Below, piece after piece: positions 6,305 to 8,498 of a stretch of 8,498 nucleotides of DNA. This stretch comes from Betaproteobacteria bacterium (GTDB lineage: Bacteria; Pseudomonadota; Gammaproteobacteria; Burkholderiales; Casimicrobiaceae): the NCBI GenBank assembly GCA_025355395.1, contig JANXZT010000253.1, forward strand, positions 1 through 8,498. The letters run 5' to 3'. A program made the translations under genes and the position numbers. The notes beneath the pieces are model-generated. The model saw only the letters and a program-made list of their open reading frames with translations. It did no database searches and was not told the DNA's origin. Within the stretch, counting starts at the first letter, position 1. Each line of letters begins with the position of its first letter.

Positions 6305-6754
6305 CTACCGGGTGATCATGCACTGCCCGCCGTCGACCTTGAAGCTCTGCGTCGTCGTCGAGGTGCTGGTGCCGTTCTTATCCTTGGTCGTCTTCTTCAC
6401 CGTCAGCGTGGCCGCCGCCCCGTCGACGACGAGGAGCCCATTGGTCTTGATGTCGGCGGAGTATTCCCCCTCGGTCTGCGACATGTCCTTCATCATGCCG
6501 GCCATCATCGTGCGATCCTTGGCCGGCATCGCCTTCCATTGGTCCTGCATTTCCTTGGTGGAGAGCTTGTTGGCGTCGTCCATCTTGCCGGCGTGGACAA
6601 GGCCCATCTGCTTGACGGCGACCTTGCCGCAGGCGTGATCGAGGATCGCCGCGCCTTTGACCTCGGACTTTGCCGCCGCGGCCTCAGTGGGGACGCAGAG
6701 CACGAATGGCAGCACGGTGCCGAAAACAAGGGCTGAGAATCGACGATGGTTCAT
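6305..6754 (-). CDS. Small exported protein, NTF2-like appearance
   Basis: A 149-residue protein with a clear signal peptide (MNHRRFSALVFGTVLPFVLC, cleavage likely near AAAA-K at about residue 28). The ATG at 6754 is supported by GGAAGGAAA upstream and by the signal peptide; the open frame upstream is an Arg/Ser translation of tandem repeats. The mature part begins with a helical region (ILDHACGKVAVKQMGLVHAG), then a Met- and Lys-rich helix (KDRTMMAGMMKDM), then strands (TNGLLVVDGAAATLTVKK, TTTQSFKVDGGQCMITR). This helix-then-strand order with a DG.aa.l.v hairpin resembles NTF2-like or DUF4878-like periplasmic proteins, and the last domain of the lipoprotein at 3198-4154 has the same general pattern. 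Two mature cysteines (42 and 145) could pair. The function is unknown. It is the first gene of the four-gene set. Confidence 0.82.
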   Translation of the reverse strand: MNHRRFSALVFGTVLPFVLCVPTEAAAAKSEVKGAAILDHACGKVAVKQMGLVHAGKMDDANKLSTKEMQDQWKAMPAKDRTMMAGMMKDMSQTEGEYSADIKTNGLLVVDGAAATLTVKKTTKDKNGTSTSTTTQSFKVDGGQCMITR

Positions 6755-6832
6755 TTGCGTTTCCTTCCTGGCGAGGCGAAATCGGCGACAGACTCCGAAT
6801 TCGCAGGAGAGTGGAGAGGGTCTGTCCCCAAT

Positions 6833-6892
6833 CGATCGTACCATCGATCGTTCCATCGATCGTTCCTTTCGATCGTTCCTTTCGATCGTTCC
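6833..6892. repeat. Five tandem copies of CGATCGTTCC
   Basis: The unit occurs at 6833-6842 (with TACC instead of TTCC), 6845-6854, 6857-6866, 6870-6879 and 6883-6892, all in the same direction, with spacers AT, AT, TTT and TTT, giving periods of 12, 12, 13 and 13 bases. Each copy holds the palindrome CGATCG. The array lies about 80-140 bases upstream of the first gene of the four-gene set and downstream of the dehydrogenase. It could be a repeated regulator-binding site or a slippage-prone tandem repeat. Confidence 0.8.
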
Positions 6893-7036
6893 ATTTGAAC
6901 CGGGTGGTGACGTCAGCCGCGGATAGTAGCGTGCCGCGATCAGCCAGCGCAAACGGTTCGCCCTTTCGCGCGCAATTGCCCCGGATCCCGGCATGCGCCG
7001 CCGCCATGGAACACCGACGAGGACGACCGGGTGGCG

Positions 7037-7813
7037 TCAAACCAGCGCCTGCGTATCCCCGTCGACCGGCAGCGCGTGGCCCGAGATGTTCGCGCCGAGC
7101 GGTGAGGCGAGAAACACGATCGCGTTGGCGATGTCGTCGGCGCTCACCAGGCGCCGCAACGAGGTCTTCGCGATCGCTTCGTCGCGCACGACCTCGGGCG
7201 CCACTCTACGCAGCGCGGCCTTGTTGGCGAATACCGCGTCGATCCGCGGGCCCGCGACCGATCCGGGGCAGATCGCGTTGACGCGGATGCCATGAGGCCC
7301 GAGTTCGATCGACAACGACTTGGTGAAGCCGATGACGCCCCATTTCGACGCGGCGTACGGGGTGCGGTTCGGAAACCCGAAGCGGCCGGCAGCCGACGAG
7401 AGATTGGCGATGCTCGCGTTGCGGCTCGCCTTCAGCAGCGGGATCGCCCGCTGCGCGCACAGGAACTGCCCGGTCAGGTTCACGGCGAGCGTGCGCTCCC
7501 AGTCGCGCAGGGCGACGTCTTCGCAAGCCGCCGTCGGGCCCGCGATGCCGGCGTTGTTGACGAGCGCGTCGAGGCCGCCCAGCGCGGAGGTTACGGTGTC
7601 GAAAAGGTGCCCGACGGATACCGGGTCCGCCACGTCGCAGGCGCTGCGTGTCAATCCGGGATCGCTCGCGGCCAAGGCGTCGAGCGCCGCTGCATCGACG
7701 TCGCAGACGTACACGCGCGCGCCATCGCGCGCGAATGCGCGCGCCGTTGCAAGCCCGATGCCCGAGGCGCCTGCCGTCACCAGTACGCGCAAATCGCGGA
7801 TCTTCAGGTCCAT
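7037..7813 (-). CDS. Short-chain dehydrogenase/reductase (classical SDR)
   Basis: A 258-residue cytoplasmic oxidoreductase of the classical SDR family. The nucleotide-binding loop reads VTAGASGIG at residues 12-20, with Ala in place of the usual first Gly. The acidic CDVD at 37-40 ends the second strand and favours NAD(H) over NADP(H). NNAG sits at 86-89, VNLTGQF begins at 111 with the structural Asn113, and the catalytic set is Ser140, Tyr153 and Lys157 in NLSSAAG and YAASKWG. The C-terminal VDGD replaces the common VDGG. The ATG at 7813 has GGGAGGG just upstream; a longer in-frame start at 7978 would cross the divergent promoter and is rejected. Its substrate is not readable; secondary alcohols and hydroxy acids are typical. 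It is divergent from a transport binding-protein gene with which it probably shares regulation. Confidence 0.93.
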   Translation of the reverse strand: MDLKIRDLRVLVTAGASGIGLATARAFARDGARVYVCDVDAAALDALAASDPGLTRSACDVADPVSVGHLFDTVTSALGGLDALVNNAGIAGPTAACEDVALRDWERTLAVNLTGQFLCAQRAIPLLKASRNASIANLSSAAGRFGFPNRTPYAASKWGVIGFTKSLSIELGPHGIRVNAICPGSVAGPRIDAVFANKAALRRVAPEVVRDEAIAKTSLRRLVSADDIANAIVFLASPLGANISGHALPVDGDTQALV

Positions 7814-7864
7814 CGGTTTCCCTCCCGATCGGAAGCCACAAGCGCTCGACAACCGCCAGGAGCG

Positions 7865-7893
7865 TGGACAAGCGCGCGACGTTGCATTATAAC
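7865..7893 (+). promoter_or_regulatory. Sigma-70-type promoter for the binding-protein gene
   Basis: TGGACA at 7865-7870 (five of six to TTGACA) and TATAAC at 7888-7893 (five of six to TATAAT) are separated by exactly 17 bases. Transcription would begin near 7900 and give a leader of about 78 bases before the ATG at 7978. The -10 box runs into the palindrome at 7891-7906. Confidence 0.6.
7886..7891 (-). promoter_or_regulatory. TATAAT -10 box facing the dehydrogenase gene
   Basis: The - strand reads a perfect TATAAT here, about 73 bases upstream of the dehydrogenase ATG. I see no good -35 hexamer at the right distance, which would fit a promoter needing an activator. It overlaps the + strand -10 box, so the two promoters are back to back and probably exclusive. 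Confidence 0.4.
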
Positions 7894-7906
7894 TGCGAGC
7901 GCAGTT
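7891..7906. promoter_or_regulatory. Perfect palindromic operator candidate between divergent genes
   Basis: AACTGCG-AG-CGCAGTT is a perfect seven-base inverted repeat with a two-base centre. It overlaps the last bases of the + strand -10 box and the likely start point, and sits in the -35/-10 spacer of the - strand candidate. That placement is typical of a dimeric repressor such as a TetR-, GntR- or MarR-type protein, but the family cannot be named from the site alone. Confidence 0.6.
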
Positions 7907-7977
7907 GCGCCATGGGGGAAATTCCAAAATCACGTGCGGCCACCGCGAGCCGGCGCCCGCCATTCGCAGGAGGAGCA

Positions 7978-8498
7978 ATGAACAAATCGACGAGCCGCGT
8001 TCGCCGCGGTCTTCTCAAGGCCGGTGCCGCGGCGACCGCGCTAGGCACGCTGGGATTTCCCGCGATCAGCCGCGGCCAGGCGGACGCGATCCGCATCGGG
8101 CACCTGACGCCGCGCACCGGCTTTCTCGGCCCGCTTGGCGAATATGCGGTGATGGGCGTCAACCTCGCGGTCGACGAAATCAACGCCGCCGGCGGCGTGA
8201 TGGGCCGCAAGATCGACTTGATCGCGGAGGACAGCGTCAACCCGCAGACGGCGTCGACCAAGGCGGAACGGCTGATCGAGCGCGACAAGGTCGTCGCGAT
8301 CATCGGCGAAATCAGCTCGGCGTCGGGTCTGGCGATCGCGCAGGTCGCGCAGCGTAACCGCACGCTGTTCTTCAACACCGGATGCAATTCGGACGAGCTG
8401 CGGGGCAAGGCGTGCAACCGCTACATGTTCCACACCGAAGCCGCCAACACGATGTACGTCTACGCGGCCGGCCAGGCGTTATTGCGCGAAGGCATGGT
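7978..8498 (+). CDS. ABC transporter substrate-binding protein, LivK-type, 5' part
   Basis: The first 173 codons of a periplasmic binding protein of the branched-chain amino acid (Peripla_BP_6, type I fold) class; the gene runs off the window. The ATG at 7978 is preceded by AGGAGGAG (7968-7975). The N-terminus SRVRRGLLKAGAAATALGTL is a twin-arginine-like signal peptide, common in this class in betaproteobacteria. The mature protein begins near IRIGHLTPRTGFLGPLGEYA, the usual first strand and ligand-loop region, and continues with MGVNLAVDEINAAGGVMGRKIDLI, TASTKAERLIERDKVVAIIG and GLAIAQVAQ, all standard family positions. A Cys pair in the NTGCNSDELRGKACNRYMF segment fits the disulfide often seen there. 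The ligand may be an amino acid, an aromatic acid, an amide or urea. LivHMGF-like partner genes would be expected downstream. Confidence 0.92.
   Translation, partial: MNKSTSRVRRGLLKAGAAATALGTLGFPAISRGQADAIRIGHLTPRTGFLGPLGEYAVMGVNLAVDEINAAGGVMGRKIDLIAEDSVNPQTASTKAERLIERDKVVAIIGEISSASGLAIAQVAQRNRTLFFNTGCNSDELRGKACNRYMFHTEAANTMYVYAAGQALLREGM

Noticed and set aside
4674..6638. A 654-codon open frame on the + strand
   Set aside because: It is antisense to the membrane protein and exported-protein genes. Its product is Arg/Gly/Pro-rich low-complexity sequence, while the opposite strand shows signal peptides, membrane segments and ribosome-binding sites.
6833..6892. CRISPR array
   Set aside because: The repeat unit is 10 bases with 2-3 base spacers; there are no spacer-sized unique sequences and no cas genes.
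7037..7978. A longer dehydrogenase starting at 7978
   Set aside because: It would run through the divergent promoter and palindrome, and the family N-terminus with a strong ribosome-binding site is at 7813.

Overview
The window is GC-rich DNA that looks like a proteobacterial chromosome, probably betaproteobacterial (Burkholderiales-like). That placement is an inference from base composition, Shine-Dalgarno-led genes, the ABC transporter types and the IS91-type transposase. No rRNA, tRNA or CRISPR array is visible.

Region 1 (1-366, + strand) is the C-terminal end of a PotC-like inner-membrane ABC permease with its EAA loop; the rest lies upstream of the window. Region 2 (about 416-3104, all on the - strand) is a gene graveyard. 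In transcription order it holds a broken sulfotransferase (2715-3104), a cysteine-rich ORF of lower GC (2010-2648), a gene-free stretch with an inverted repeat (1636-2009), a C-terminally shortened IS91-family transposase (826-1635), the decayed C-terminal end of a sugar C-methyltransferase (534-783), and the first 42 codons of a DegT/DnrJ/EryC1-type aminotransferase (416-541). The last two overlap in the ATG/TAA manner of a translationally coupled pair. Together the remnants suggest a lost nucleotide-sugar or surface-glycan modification locus broken up by mobile DNA and deletion.

Region 3 (3198-6754, - strand) is a compact set of four intact genes with gaps of 119, 59 and 43 bases. They encode a small exported protein with an NTF2-like appearance, a three-segment membrane protein with a large extracytoplasmic loop, a second exported protein, and an outer-membrane-type lipoprotein. 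I recognise none as a characterised family. This is the best candidate here for an undescribed envelope system. Upstream of it lie five tandem copies of a 10-base unit containing the palindrome CGATCG.

Region 4 (7037-8498) is a divergent pair: a classical short-chain dehydrogenase on the - strand and a LivK-type branched-chain amino-acid-like ABC substrate-binding protein on the + strand, cut by the window end. The gap between them carries a good sigma-70 promoter for the binding protein, a TATAAT on the opposite strand, and a perfect 7-2-7 palindrome touching both. This points to one regulator controlling uptake and oxidation of the same, unidentified, compound.
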